Shown: positions 27,617 through 37,999 of the stretch, one piece after another
How the letters are laid out: each line of letters opens with the position of its first letter
Numbering within the stretch: position 1 is the first letter of the stretch
Assembly (NCBI RefSeq): GCF_001724135.1
Contig: NZ_MEDS01000001.1
Coordinates: 218,229 to 282,228 of the forward strand
Direction of reading: 5' to 3'
Source of the DNA: Comamonas sp. SCN 65-56
Lineage (GTDB): Bacteria; Pseudomonadota; Gammaproteobacteria; Burkholderiales; Burkholderiaceae_C
DNA: 64,000 bases
Made by a program: the position numbers and the translations under genes
Notes under the pieces: model-generated
Seen by the model: only the letters and a program-made list of their open reading frames with translations
The model's database searches: none
Told to the model about the DNA's origin: nothing

Positions 27617-28492
27617 TTGGCACGCTGCGGTCTTGCCTTGCTGATGCTGCTGGCAGCGCCGGCCCATGCCCAGGGCAGTGCGCAGACTCAGGGCTGGAGC
27701 GACGAGCCACCCACCATCATGCGTTGGCTGGATGATGGCTATGCGGCTGAATTTCGTGGTGATCGAACGACCGCGCAAGAGCGTTACTGTGCGGCGGCGC
27801 GGGAGGGGAGCCTGGAAGGGCAGTACCGTCTGGGACGGCTGTTGTGGAAAACTGGTGCGTCGACGGAGCACACGATAGCCGCCACGCTGCTGGCCCTTGC
27901 GGCGCAACGCGGGCATGAAAAGGCACGCATCCTGCTTGCGGGCGAGTCCTCGGGTGACCAGTTGCCCGATTGCCTGAAGCCGAATGTCAGTCCATCAGAG
28001 CCAGCGTCGCCGGCGGTGGTGTCCGCCGAGGTGGTGGAACGCTATGTCGCCGGGCTGTCACCGGCGCAGCGGCGCCAGGCACGGCTGGTGGAGCGTTTGG
28101 CGCCGCGTTTTGCGGTTGACCCGCGCCTGGCACTGGCGATCGTGAAGGCGGAATCGAATTTCGACCCCTTCGCACTGTCGACGCGCAACGCCCAGGGGTT
28201 GATGCAGCTGATTCCGGAAACTGCCGAGCGCTACGGCGTGCGCGATGCCTGGAACGCGGAACAGAACGTCCGTGGCGGGCTGGCGCACCTGCGCTGGCTG
28301 CTGCAGCGTTTTGAAGGGGACATCGCCCTGGTGGCAGCGGCCTACAACGCCGGCGAAGGCGCGGTCAAGCAATACGGCGGGGTGCCACCCTTTGCCGAAA
28401 CGCGTGAGTATGTCAAGCGCGTACTCGCGTTTTACCGTGCCAGCCACCATGTGGCACCGGATGCACAGGCGGTGGCTGGCAGGCACCCTTGA
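27617..28492 (+). CDS. lytic transglycosylase, SLT domain (start uncertain)
   Basis: Periplasmic peptidoglycan-cleaving enzyme. The C-terminal SLT domain has the catalytic Glu in AIVKAESNFDP, the motif STRNAQGLMQLIPETAERYGV and AAYNAGEGAVKQYGG. The N-terminal half has Sel1-like content. From a TTG at 27617 the product is about 291 residues and begins with a compact signal peptide (ARCGLALLMLLAAPAHA). No good ribosome site precedes it. A GTG at 27561 and an ATG at 27582 in another frame give a basic N-terminus that ends after about 20 residues, so a frameshift at the 5' end is possible. Confidence 0.82.
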   Translation: MARCGLALLMLLAAPAHAQGSAQTQGWSDEPPTIMRWLDDGYAAEFRGDRTTAQERYCAAAREGSLEGQYRLGRLLWKTGASTEHTIAATLLALAAQRGHEKARILLAGESSGDQLPDCLKPNVSPSEPASPAVVSAEVVERYVAGLSPAQRRQARLVERLAPRFAVDPRLALAIVKAESNFDPFALSTRNAQGLMQLIPETAERYGVRDAWNAEQNVRGGLAHLRWLLQRFEGDIALVAAAYNAGEGAVKQYGGVPPFAETREYVKRVLAFYRASHHVAPDAQAVAGRHP

Positions 28493-28515
28493 ATCCGGGT
28501 ACCGGCCGCAGCCCA

Positions 28516-29655
28516 TCAGCTGAAAAAGCTGCGCTTGAGGCGTTCCGTCCAGCTTTCGGTTGAGGGCGAGTGCTTGGCACCACCTTTTTTCAGTGATTCT
28601 TCGAGCTCACGCAAGAGCTTGCGCTGGTATTCGGTGAGCTTGACGGGTGTCTCGACCACGATGTGGCAGTAGAGATCGCCGGGGTAGCTGGCGCGAATGC
28701 CTTTGATGCCCTTGCCGCGCAGGCGAAATTGCTTGCCCGCCTGCGTGCCTTCGGGGATATCGATCGCCGCCTTGCCGGCCAGCGTCGGCACCTCGATCTC
28801 GCCGCCGAGCGCCGCGGTGATGAAACTGACCGGTACCTGGCAGTGCAGGTCGTCGCCGTCGCGCTCGAAGATGTCGTGCTTCTTGATCCGGATTTCGATG
28901 TACAGATCACCCGGCGGGCCGCCGTTGGTGCCGGGCTCGCCGTTGCCGGTGGAGCGTATGCGCATGCCGTCGTCGATGCCGGCGGGGATCTTCACTTCCA
29001 GCGTCTTCTGGCTCTTGACCTTGCCCTGGCCGTGGCAACTGGCGCAGGGGTCGGCAATGATCTTGCCCGTGCCGCGGCAGTGCGGGCAGGTCTGCTGCAC
29101 ACTGAAGAAGCCCTGGCGCATCTGCACCACGCCCGAGCCGTTGCAGGTGCCGCAGGTCTTGGGACTGGTGCCGGGTTTGGCGCCGCTGCCGTGGCAGGTG
29201 TCGCAGTTGTCCCAGCTCGGGATGCGAATCTGCGCGTCCTTGCCGGCGGCCGCCTCCTCCAGCGTGATGTCCATGGCGTAGGAGAGGTCGCTGCCGCGGT
29301 AGACCTGCCTGCCGCCGCGTGCGCCGCCGCGTTGGCCGCCGAACATGTCGCCGAAGATGTCGCCAAAGGCCTCGGCGAAACCGCCAAAGCCTTCCTGCCC
29401 GCCCATGCCACCGCGCATGTTCGGATCGACCCCGGCGTGCCCGTACTGATCGTAGGCGGCGCGCTTCTGGTCGTCGGAGAGCATTTCATAGGCCTCCTTG
29501 GCCTCCTTGAATTTCTCCTCGGCGCTCTTGGCCGCGTCCCCCTGGTTGCGGTCGGGGTGGTACTTCATCGCGAGCTTGCGATAAGCCTTCTTGATCTCGT
29601 CCTCGCTGGCGTTCTTGGGAACGCCCAGGATTTCGTAATAGTCGCGCTTGGCCAT
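28516..29655 (-). CDS. dnaJ: chaperone protein DnaJ
   Basis: Co-chaperone that delivers clients to DnaK and stimulates its ATPase. 379 residues: J domain with HPD (KYHPDRN, about residues 33-39), Gly/Phe-rich linker (about 75-110), four CxxCxGxG zinc repeats ([32 protein letters not shown]) and the C-terminal client-binding domains. Unusually, a four-helix-bundle gene separates it from dnaK. Confidence 0.97.
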   Translation of the reverse strand: MAKRDYYEILGVPKNASEDEIKKAYRKLAMKYHPDRNQGDAAKSAEEKFKEAKEAYEMLSDDQKRAAYDQYGHAGVDPNMRGGMGGQEGFGGFAEAFGDIFGDMFGGQRGGARGGRQVYRGSDLSYAMDITLEEAAAGKDAQIRIPSWDNCDTCHGSGAKPGTSPKTCGTCNGSGVVQMRQGFFSVQQTCPHCRGTGKIIADPCASCHGQGKVKSQKTLEVKIPAGIDDGMRIRSTGNGEPGTNGGPPGDLYIEIRIKKHDIFERDGDDLHCQVPVSFITAALGGEIEVPTLAGKAAIDIPEGTQAGKQFRLRGKGIKGIRASYPGDLYCHIVVETPVKLTEYQRKLLRELEESLKKGGAKHSPSTESWTERLKRSFFS

Positions 29656-29663
29656 AAGGGGGT

Positions 29664-29692
29664 TCAGCGTTCAGTGTTCAGTGTTGAGCGAG
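29664..29692. repeat. short tandem GTTCAGTG repeats flanking the four-helix-bundle gene
   Basis: GTTCAGCGTTCAGTGTTCAGTGTTGAG: the unit TTCAG(C/T)G occurs three times, with a fourth near-copy. It lies at the dnaJ-side border of the inserted gene. Such repeats are often seen beside genes of this family and may mark the insertion boundary. Confidence 0.5.
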
Positions 29693-30030
29693 TTGCGCAA
29701 ACCGTTGAGCAACCCGTACAGCCTGTCGATGACCGCCTGCAATTGATTCATGTCCGTGGAAGACAAAAACCCAAGCTCCGTGGACAACAGAGCCTGGGTT
29801 TGCAGTTCATTGAGAGAACTGCGCGCAATGGTAACGAAACTGGAAAAATCCTTCTTCGTTGAGCGGCCGGCGCCTTCAGCCAGGTTGGACGGGATGGAAA
29901 CCCCCGCCCGGCGCATCTGTGATTTCAGGCCGAGCTCTTCCGATTTCGGAAAGCGCTCTGTGGCTTGATAGATCAGCCTGACAAGTTCAAAAGCAACTTG
30001 CCAAGCGATCAACTCTCGAAAGTTGCGCAC
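29671..30030 (-). CDS. four-helix-bundle protein (23S rRNA intervening-sequence / Avd-like family)
   Basis: 119-residue all-helical protein with the family hallmarks IAWQVAFELVRLIYQ, LKSQMRRAGVSIPSNLAEG and a C-terminal helix. The family was first known from intervening sequences in 23S rRNA genes and is related to Avd of diversity-generating retroelements; such proteins form pentameric barrels that bind nucleic acid. The start is GTG (30030), nine bases after the dnaK stop, and the gene ends 16 bases before dnaJ. Base composition is visibly less GC-rich than dnaK and dnaJ, which suggests acquisition. No reverse transcriptase or template repeat is nearby. Function here is unknown. Confidence 0.88.
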   Translation of the reverse strand: MRNFRELIAWQVAFELVRLIYQATERFPKSEELGLKSQMRRAGVSIPSNLAEGAGRSTKKDFSSFVTIARSSLNELQTQALLSTELGFLSSTDMNQLQAVIDRLYGLLNGLRNSLNTEH

Positions 30031-30039
30031 GCCAAACGC

Positions 30040-31992
<1,953 letters not shown>

Positions 31993-32108
31993 GTTGTTCT
32001 CCGAAATGTGTCAAAAACTGGATAGCTGCTACGTGCGGATGGCGGCTTGGAATTCAAGGTGGAGGGTCAGGTGCCGGGTGACGGTTGGATCGCGCCCAGC
32101 GCAGCAAC

Positions 32109-32660
32109 TCACTTCGGTGCCGCCACGGTGACCAGCGCCGGACGCAGCACCCGATCAAAAATGAGGTAGCCCTTTTGCAGCACCGAGACGATGGTGTTGG
32201 CATCCTGGGCGGACGGCACCATGCTGATCGCCTGGTGCTGGTGCGGGTCGAACTTGTCCCCAATGGCCGGGTTGACGACCGTCACCTTGTTGCGTTCCAG
32301 GGCAGAGATCAGCTGGCGCAGCGTTGCGGTGCTGCCTTCGCGCAGCTGTTCGGCGCTGGCGTTCTCCAGTGCCAGGGCGGCGTCCAGGCTGTCGCAGACG
32401 GCGAGCAGATTTTCGGCGAAACCCTCGATGCCGAATTTGCGCGCCTTGGCAACATCTTCTTCGGCGCGCCGGCGCGCGTTGTCGGCTTCGGCCTTGGCGC
32501 GCAGGTACTGGTCGGCCAGTTCCGCGCTCTTGCTCTTGAGCTCGACCAATTCGGCCTGCAGGCGGGCGATTTCATCCAAGGTATCGGCACCCATCGTGGA
32601 TGCCACGTCTTCGCTGGCCGACTCGGCGGCAGAGGGCTGTGGCGTGGTGTGGTTGGACAT
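32109..32660 (-). CDS. grpE: nucleotide exchange factor GrpE
   Basis: DnaK co-chaperone that releases ADP. 183 residues: acidic disordered N-terminus, long coiled coil (about 38-90) and a beta domain with [15 protein letters not shown], the family signature. The start at 32660 (MSNHTTP) is chosen because the upstream in-frame part lies within the promoter region. A RpoH-type promoter lies 31 bases upstream. Confidence 0.95.
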   Translation of the reverse strand: MSNHTTPQPSAAESASEDVASTMGADTLDEIARLQAELVELKSKSAELADQYLRAKAEADNARRRAEEDVAKARKFGIEGFAENLLAVCDSLDAALALENASAEQLREGSTATLRQLISALERNKVTVVNPAIGDKFDPHQHQAISMVPSAQDANTIVSVLQKGYLIFDRVLRPALVTVAAPK

Positions 32661-32690
32661 GTCTGGAAATACGAATGGCAAACGCTGCCC

Positions 32691-32718
32691 ATATGGGGCT
32701 GGCAGACAGCGATTCAAG
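32691..32718 (-). promoter_or_regulatory. RpoH (sigma-32) heat-shock promoter of grpE
   Basis: On the minus strand, CTTGAA (32718-32713), a 14-base spacer, then CCCCATAT (32698-32691), a full match to the heat-shock consensus CTTGAA / CCCCATNT. It lies about 31 bases upstream of the grpE start and would drive grpE-dnaK-(four-helix gene)-dnaJ. Confidence 0.88.
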
Positions 32719-32785
32719 ACCGCTTTGCATGACGGCGAGGGAAAGCGCACAAAGCCAAGTAGTGTACGCGCGGCTGTTTCATTCG

Positions 32786-32791
32786 TATAAT
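32786..32791 (+). promoter_or_regulatory. -10 element of a probable rpsF promoter
   Basis: A consensus TATAAT 90 bases upstream of rpsF, in the divergent grpE/rpsF intergenic region. No clear -35 box is visible 17 bases upstream, so the call rests on the -10 alone. Confidence 0.35.
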
Positions 32792-32881
32792 CGCCGGTTT
32801 TCCTTGCCACACCGCAAGGGCGTATTCACGTTTACGCCCGAGACAGACGCAGCGGGTGGCTATCAACCACAAGGAGGTTGC

Positions 32882-33250
32882 ATGCGTCATTACGAGATTA
32901 TTTTGCTGATCCATCCGGACCAGAGCGAGCAGGTACCGGCGATGCTTGAACGCTACAAGGGCATGATCACCGCTGGCGGCGGTCAGGTGCACCGCGTGGA
33001 GGACTGGGGCCGTCGTCAGCTCGCCTACATGATCAGCAAGCTGGCAAAGGCGCATTACCTGTGCCTGAACATCGAGGCGGATCAGGCCGTGATGGCCGAG
33101 CTGGAGCACGCGTTCAAATTCAACGACGCCGTGCTGCGCCACCTGACGGTGCAAAAGAAGAAGGCGGACACCACCGCCTCGACGATGATGAAGACCGTGG
33201 AGCGTGAAGAGGCGCGCAAGGCCAGCCAGGCCGAGGCCGTCGAGCGCTGA
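32882..33250 (+). CDS. rpsF: 30S ribosomal protein S6
   Basis: 122-residue small-subunit protein that binds 16S rRNA together with S18. Starts [14 protein letters not shown], with the family motifs [15 protein letters not shown] and HYLCLNIEA. It has an AAGGAGG ribosome site (AACCACAAGGAGG) just upstream. First gene of rpsF-priB-rpsR-rplI. Confidence 0.97.
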   Translation: MRHYEIILLIHPDQSEQVPAMLERYKGMITAGGGQVHRVEDWGRRQLAYMISKLAKAHYLCLNIEADQAVMAELEHAFKFNDAVLRHLTVQKKKADTTASTMMKTVEREEARKASQAEAVER

Positions 33251-33278
33251 GCGCCGGCCGGTGCCATCCACGGGAGAT

Positions 33279-33587
33279 GTGAGCACGCCCGAAAATACCC
33301 CCAACCGCCTGACCCTGAGCGCCCGCGTTGCAGAACTGCAGCCGCTGCGCCACACCCCGGCCGGTTTGCCGGCACTGGATGTGATGCTGGAGCACCTGTC
33401 GGTGCAGCAGGAAGCTGGAGGCGAGCGGCAGGCAGTCTTGAGGCTGAAGGCGGTGGTCTTTGGCACGCAGGCCGAGCGGCTCGCGCGTCAGGCGCTGGAA
33501 AGTCTCTGGACCTTCCAGGGTTTTCTGGCCCAGGGGCGCAATGGCAAGGGCGTGGTGTTTCACATCCAGCAGTTTCAATCGCAATAG
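33279..33587 (+). CDS. priB: primosomal replication protein PriB (N)
   Basis: 102-residue OB-fold protein of the replication-restart primosome, which binds ssDNA and PriA. Start GTG at 33279 with GGGAG four bases before it; sequence begins [11 protein letters not shown] and has the family features [12 protein letters not shown] and [21 protein letters not shown]. Its place between rpsF and rpsR is the conserved one. Confidence 0.93.
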   Translation: MSTPENTPNRLTLSARVAELQPLRHTPAGLPALDVMLEHLSVQQEAGGERQAVLRLKAVVFGTQAERLARQALESLWTFQGFLAQGRNGKGVVFHIQQFQSQ

Positions 33588-33606
33588 TTTTCAGAAGGTT
33601 TCGACC

Positions 33607-33885
33607 ATGTTCAAGAAATTCAACAAGAATGGCAAGAACGGCAAGCGCAATACGCAATCGCTGCTGTTCAAGCGCAAGCGCTTCTGCCGCTTCACCGTCG
33701 CTGGCGTCGAGGAAATCGACTACAAGGACATCGACACGCTGCGCGATTTCATCGCCGAAAACGGCAAGATCATTCCCGCCCGCCTGACCGGCACGCGCGC
33801 GATCTACCAGCGCCAACTCAACACCGCCATCAAGCGCGCGCGCTTTTTGGCTCTGTTGCCCTACAGCGATCAGCACAAGATTTAA
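33607..33885 (+). CDS. rpsR: 30S ribosomal protein S18
   Basis: 92-residue S18, partner of S6. Recognised by [38 protein letters not shown] and the C-terminal [15 protein letters not shown]. The start ATG at 33607 is 19 bases after priB. Confidence 0.97.
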   Translation: MFKKFNKNGKNGKRNTQSLLFKRKRFCRFTVAGVEEIDYKDIDTLRDFIAENGKIIPARLTGTRAIYQRQLNTAIKRARFLALLPYSDQHKI

Positions 33886-33897
33886 GGAGCACATCCC

Positions 33898-34350
33898 ATG
33901 CAAGTCATCCTGCTCGACAAGGTGGTCAACCTCGGTGTGCTTGGCGATATCGTCAAGGTCAAGGACGGTTACGCCCGCAATTACCTGATCCCCACCGGCC
34001 GTGCGCACCGCGCCACCGCCGCCGCCAAGGCGCAGTTCGAAGCCAAGCGCGCCGAACTGGAAAAAATCGCTGCCGACAAGCTGGCCCAGGCCCAGGCCCA
34101 CGCCCAGCAACTGGCCGATGCCACCATCAAGCTGACGCAGAAGGCCGGCGTGGACGGCCGCCTGTTCGGCTCGGTCACCAACTTCGACATCGCCGAAGAA
34201 CTGCACCGCCAGGGCGTGAAGGTGCACAAGGCGCAGATCCACATGCCCAATGGCCCGATCAAGGTCGTCGGCGAGAGCTCGGTCACGGTGGTGCTGCACA
34301 CCGATGTGTCGGTGGAACTGTCCGTGACGGTGTACGGCGAAACCGCCTGA
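33898..34350 (+). CDS. rplI: 50S ribosomal protein L9
   Basis: 150-residue large-subunit protein with the L9 N-domain signature [32 protein letters not shown], shortened here to its start [10 protein letters not shown], a connecting helix (about 45-75) and the C-terminal rRNA-binding domain. AAGGAG ribosome site before the ATG. A strong terminator follows. Confidence 0.97.
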   Translation: MQVILLDKVVNLGVLGDIVKVKDGYARNYLIPTGRAHRATAAAKAQFEAKRAELEKIAADKLAQAQAHAQQLADATIKLTQKAGVDGRLFGSVTNFDIAEELHRQGVKVHKAQIHMPNGPIKVVGESSVTVVLHTDVSVELSVTVYGETA

Positions 34351-34375
34351 CCCGGGCGCCACGGCGCAACGCTGC

Positions 34376-34399
34376 AAAAGCCGCCTTTGGGCGGCTTTT
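34376..34399 (+). terminator. rho-independent terminator after rplI
   Basis: AAAAGCCGCC and GGCGGCTTTT form a ten-base perfect stem with a four-base TTTG loop, ending in a T-run. The symmetric sequence could also end transcripts of the convergent PilZ gene. Confidence 0.9.
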
Positions 34400-34423
34400 G
34401 CTTTGGCGGCTCAGCGCCGGTGT

Positions 34424-34786
34424 TCAGTGCCCGGCGCTCAGTTCCGCCAGATCGCGTTCCAGCAGCTTGGGGTCGCCCAATTGCAGCTCGATCAGGCGGC
34501 GCAGGTGGGTGACGCTGTCGATGTCCACGCTCAGGCAGGAGACGCCGATCTGCTGCCCTTGCAGGTGCGCTACCTGCACCGTCATCGCAATGTATTCCTG
34601 GTGCGCCAACGGTACGGTGAACTCGCAGCGCTGACCGGCCTGCAACGCAGCGCCGTCGGTGGTCTGCAGCAATGCGCCCTTGAGCGAGAGGTCCAGCACG
34701 CGCACCGCCACGGCTTGGCCGGGCCAGCGCAGTTGGCCGGGACTGTCGAACTGGACGCGGACGAAATGGCGGCGCTCGTGGGGCAT
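34424..34786 (-). CDS. PilZ domain protein (predicted c-di-GMP binding)
   Basis: 120-residue single-domain PilZ protein. The c-di-GMP motifs are visible: an RxxxR-type motif in ERRHFVR (4-10) and DLSLKG (about 33-38). Start 34786 (MPHERRHF) chosen because PilZ domains begin at this point; the frame stays open to 34909. It is divergent from dnaB. It could modulate pilus or motility functions, but no partner is encoded next to it. Confidence 0.87.
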   Translation of the reverse strand: MPHERRHFVRVQFDSPGQLRWPGQAVAVRVLDLSLKGALLQTTDGAALQAGQRCEFTVPLAHQEYIAMTVQVAHLQGQQIGVSCLSVDIDSVTHLRRLIELQLGDPKLLERDLAELSAGH

Positions 34787-34930
34787 GGGGTTCCTTCTGG
34801 CGGTCGGGTGAGCGATGCTAACGCCTGAACACCCGTTCGCAAACCTGCCGGGTACATTGTGCGGAGGGTCGTGCACAGCTTTGCCTGTGCTTGTGCACCT
34901 GTTGTCCACAGACTTGTGCGATGACGTTTC

Positions 34931-34957
34931 AAGGAGAGGCCGCTAGGATGTCTCCTT
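34931..34957 (+). promoter_or_regulatory. inverted repeat in the dnaB leader
   Basis: AAGGAGA (34931-34937) and TCTCCTT (34951-34957) are perfect seven-base arms around a 13-base loop, 25 bases before the dnaB start. The left arm is a Shine-Dalgarno sequence and an ATG (34948) lies in the loop, so the hairpin could gate translation of an out-of-frame leader ORF. Confidence 0.4.
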
Positions 34958-34981
34958 GGTTTTGGATGGATGGTTTTTTGC

Positions 34982-36400
34982 ATGTCTGCCGTGATTTCGT
35001 CGCCGCTGGAAACGTTTCTGCCCAGCGGCTTTGTGGACCAGGATGTGGCGCAGCTGCGCGTGCCGCCGCACTCGATCGAGGCCGAATCGAGCGTCCTGGG
35101 CGGCCTGCTGCTGGACAACCTCGCGTGGGATCGCGTGGGCGACCTGCTCACGGAGGGCGATTTCTACCGCCATGAACATCAGCAGATTTATGCGGCGGTG
35201 AGCACGCTGGTCGGCGCGGGCAAGCCGGCCGACGTGATCACGGTGTATGAGCGGCTGCAAAGCATTGGCCGCGCTGAAGAAACCGGTGGGCTGGCCTACC
35301 TCAACAGCCTGGCGCAGTATGTGCCCAGCGCCAGCAACATCCGCCGCTACGCCGAGATCGTGCGTGAGCGTGCGATCTTGCGCAAGCTGGTGACGGCCAG
35401 CGACGAGATAGCCACCAATGCCTTCAACCCCCAGGGCCGGGCGGTCGATCGCATCCTCGACGAGGCCGAGCAGAAAATCTTCGCCATCGGCGAGGAAGGC
35501 TCGCGCATGAAGCAGGGCTTTCAGCCGATGGAGTCGCTGGTCGTCACGCTGCTCGACCGCGTGACCGAGATGGCGGACAACCCGGTGGACGTGACCGGCG
35601 TGCCCACGGGCTTCGTCGACCTGGACAAGATGACCAGCGGCCTGCAGGCGGGCGATCTGGTGGTGCTGGCGGCGCGCCCGTCCATGGGCAAGACCTCGCT
35701 GGCGGTGAACATCGCCGAGCATGTGGCGCTCAACGAAGGGCTGCCGGTGGCGATTTTCTCGATGGAAATGGGCGCGGCGCAGCTGGCGGTGCGCATCGTC
35801 GGCTCGATCGGGCGCATCCATCAGGGCCATTTGCGCACCGGCAAGCTCACGACCGAGGAATGGCCGCGCCTGACCGAGGCCATAGAGCGCCTGCGCGGCG
35901 TCTCGCTGCACATCGATGAAACACCGGGCCTGACACCCAGCGAGCTGCGCGCCAACGCCCGGCGCCTGGCGCGCCAGTGCGGCAAGCTGGGGCTGATCGT
36001 GGTGGACTACCTGCAGCTGATGAGCGGCTCCAGCGGCAGCCAGGGCGAGAACCGCGCTACCGAACTGGGCGAGATTTCGCGCGGCCTCAAGATGCTGGCC
36101 AAGGAACTGCAGTGCCCGGTGATCGCGCTCTCGCAGCTCAATCGTTCGGTGGAAACGCGTACCGACAAGCGCCCGATGATGAGCGACCTGCGCGAATCCG
36201 GCGCGATCGAGCAGGATGCGGACATCATCATGTTCATCTACCGCGACGACTACTACAACAAGGAGAGCAAAGAGCCCAACGTCTCCGAAATCATCATCGG
36301 CAAGCAGCGCAATGGCCCCACGGGGACCGTCAAGCTCTATTTCCAGAAGGACCAGACGCGCTTTGAAAACCTTGCCGTGGATGGTGGCGACGATTTTTGA
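34982..36400 (+). CDS. dnaB: replicative DNA helicase DnaB
   Basis: Hexameric replication fork helicase, 472 residues from 34982 (an in-frame ATG at 34970 is possible). N-terminal helical domain (VPPHSIEAESSVLGGLLLDN), linker, then RecA-like domain with Walker A ARPSMGKTSLAVN, Walker B IVVDYLQLM and the C-terminal SDLRESGAIEQDADIIMFIYRD. Normal length, no intein. It follows the rpsF-rplI cluster as in many Gram-negatives but has its own leader. Confidence 0.97.
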   Translation: MSAVISSPLETFLPSGFVDQDVAQLRVPPHSIEAESSVLGGLLLDNLAWDRVGDLLTEGDFYRHEHQQIYAAVSTLVGAGKPADVITVYERLQSIGRAEETGGLAYLNSLAQYVPSASNIRRYAEIVRERAILRKLVTASDEIATNAFNPQGRAVDRILDEAEQKIFAIGEEGSRMKQGFQPMESLVVTLLDRVTEMADNPVDVTGVPTGFVDLDKMTSGLQAGDLVVLAARPSMGKTSLAVNIAEHVALNEGLPVAIFSMEMGAAQLAVRIVGSIGRIHQGHLRTGKLTTEEWPRLTEAIERLRGVSLHIDETPGLTPSELRANARRLARQCGKLGLIVVDYLQLMSGSSGSQGENRATELGEISRGLKMLAKELQCPVIALSQLNRSVETRTDKRPMMSDLRESGAIEQDADIIMFIYRDDYYNKESKEPNVSEIIIGKQRNGPTGTVKLYFQKDQTRFENLAVDGGDDF

Positions 36401-36409
36401 TTTTCGATT

Positions 36410-36454
36410 TTGATAGCTTTCGACGCTTGATGGGAAAGCGCTACAGCCTGTTTT
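36410..36454. repeat. dispersed GCGCTT repeat, copy 5
   Basis: TTGATAGCTTTCGACGCTTG, loop, AAAGCGCTACAGCCTGTTTT, between dnaB and the aldehyde dehydrogenase gene. The GCTTTC...AGCCTGTTTT frame matches copy 3. Confidence 0.75.
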
Positions 36455-36466
36455 GTGTCTATTTCC

Positions 36467-37999
36467 ATGACCAATTCAAGCGCGCACCTGCAGGCCGTCC
36501 TGTCGGCTCTGGGGCTGGATCTCGCGTGCTACGCAGGGGCCGATCTGGCAATCCGTGCGCCGCGTGATGGTGCGCTGCTGGCGTCACTCCGGACCAGCAC
36601 GATGGCGCAGACACGGGCGGCGATAGCCTCCGCCCATGGCGCGTACCAAGCCTGGCGCGAGGTTCCCGCCCCGGTGCGCGGCGAGCTGGTGCGCCGCCTG
36701 GGCGAACTGCTGCGCCGGCACAAGGCGGCCCTGGGCGCCCTGGTGTCGCTGGAGGCCGGCAAGATCATTGCCGAGGGCCTGGGCGAGGTGCAGGAGATGA
36801 TCGACATCTGCGACTTCGCCGTTGGCCTGTCGCGCCAGCTGCACGGCCTGACGATCGCCAGTGAGCGGCCCGGTCACCGCATGATGGAAACCTGGCACCC
36901 CATGGGCGTGGTGGGCATCATCTCGGCGTTCAACTTTCCCGTGGCCGTATGGTCGTGGAACGCGGCCCTGGCCCTGGTCTGCGGCAATGCCATCGTCTGG
37001 AAGCCATCCGAGAAGACGCCGCTCACGGCCATTGCCTGCCAACATCTGCTGCTGCAGGCCATGGATGCCTTCAATGCCGACAGGCCAGGCACGGTGCCCG
37101 AGGGTCTGAGCCAGCTCTTGATCGGCGGGCGCGAACTGGGCGAACTGCTTGCCGCCAGCCCGCAGGTGGCGGTGGTCAGTGCCACCGGCTCCACGCGCAT
37201 GGGCCGGCAGGTGGCGGTGAAGGTGGCCGAGCGCTTTGGCCGCGCCATCCTGGAGCTGGGCGGCAACAACGCCATGATCGTCACGCCCACGGCCGACCTG
37301 GAGCTGGCGGCGCGCGCCATCACCTTTGCGGCCGTCGGCACGGCCGGCCAACGCTGCACCACGCTGCGCCGCTTGATCGTGCATGAATCCGTAGCCGACG
37401 CGCTGCTGGCGCGGCTGGCGGCGATCTACGGCAGCATCGCCATCGGCGACCCGCTCACGGACGGCACCCTGGTCGGCCCGCTGATCGACCGCGCCGCGTT
37501 TGATGCCATGCAGCAGGCGCTGGCCCAGGCCCGGGCCGAGGGCGGCCAGGTGCTGGGCGGCGAACGCGTGCGCGAGGATCTGGGGCAGGAGGCCTGGTAT
37601 GTGCGCCCGGCGCTGGTGCAGATGCCGCAGCAGTCCGCGGTGGTGCAGCACGAGACCTTCGCGCCCATCCTTTATGTGCTGCGTTACGACGGCGACACCG
37701 ACATGGCCATCGCGCTGCAGAATGCTGTGCCCCAGGGTCTGTCGTCTGCCATCTTCACGCAGAGCCTGATGGATGCCGAGCGCTTCATGTCCGCTGCGGG
37801 CAGCGACTGCGGCATTGCCAACGTCAACATCGGCACCTCGGGCGCCGAGATCGGCGGCGCCTTCGGTGGCGAGAAGGAAACCGGCGGCGGGCGCGAGTCG
37901 GGATCGGACGCCTGGAAGGGCTATATGCGCCGCGCCACCAACACCATCAACTACAGCGGCGCGCTGCCGCTGGCGCAGGGCGTACGGTTTGATGTGTGA
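36467..37999 (+). CDS. aldehyde dehydrogenase family 7, probable L-piperidine-6-carboxylate dehydrogenase
   Basis: 510-residue NAD-dependent dehydrogenase of the ALDH7 (antiquitin/AmaB) group, which oxidises L-piperidine-6-carboxylate (alpha-aminoadipate semialdehyde) to alpha-aminoadipate in lysine catabolism. The catalytic Glu is in LELGGNNAM and the catalytic Cys in GTAGQRCTTLRR; the NAD site includes SATGSTRMGR. ALDH7 hallmarks are GIISAFNFPVAVWSWN and the C-terminal GGEKETGGGRESGSDAWK. Start ATG 36467; a GTG at 36455 lies in the repeat. The PhoH reading frame runs antisense through almost the whole gene. Substrate is inferred from family. Confidence 0.9.
   Translation: MTNSSAHLQAVLSALGLDLACYAGADLAIRAPRDGALLASLRTSTMAQTRAAIASAHGAYQAWREVPAPVRGELVRRLGELLRRHKAALGALVSLEAGKIIAEGLGEVQEMIDICDFAVGLSRQLHGLTIASERPGHRMMETWHPMGVVGIISAFNFPVAVWSWNAALALVCGNAIVWKPSEKTPLTAIACQHLLLQAMDAFNADRPGTVPEGLSQLLIGGRELGELLAASPQVAVVSATGSTRMGRQVAVKVAERFGRAILELGGNNAMIVTPTADLELAARAITFAAVGTAGQRCTTLRRLIVHESVADALLARLAAIYGSIAIGDPLTDGTLVGPLIDRAAFDAMQQALAQARAEGGQVLGGERVREDLGQEAWYVRPALVQMPQQSAVVQHETFAPILYVLRYDGDTDMAIALQNAVPQGLSSAIFTQSLMDAERFMSAAGSDCGIANVNIGTSGAEIGGAFGGEKETGGGRESGSDAWKGYMRRATNTINYSGALPLAQGVRFDV

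Noticed and set aside
32012..32096. RpoH-like promoter directly before dnaK (CTTGAA on the minus strand)
   Set aside because: No CCCCATNT-like -10 at 13-17 bases; the nearest CCAT is too close. A partial repeat (GATAGCTGCTA) is the only other recognisable feature.
34948..35175. 75-codon frame overlapping the dnaB start
   Set aside because: Not annotated as a gene because the product looks like a frame shadow of dnaB (Arg/Gly/Ala-rich); only its start context is of interest.
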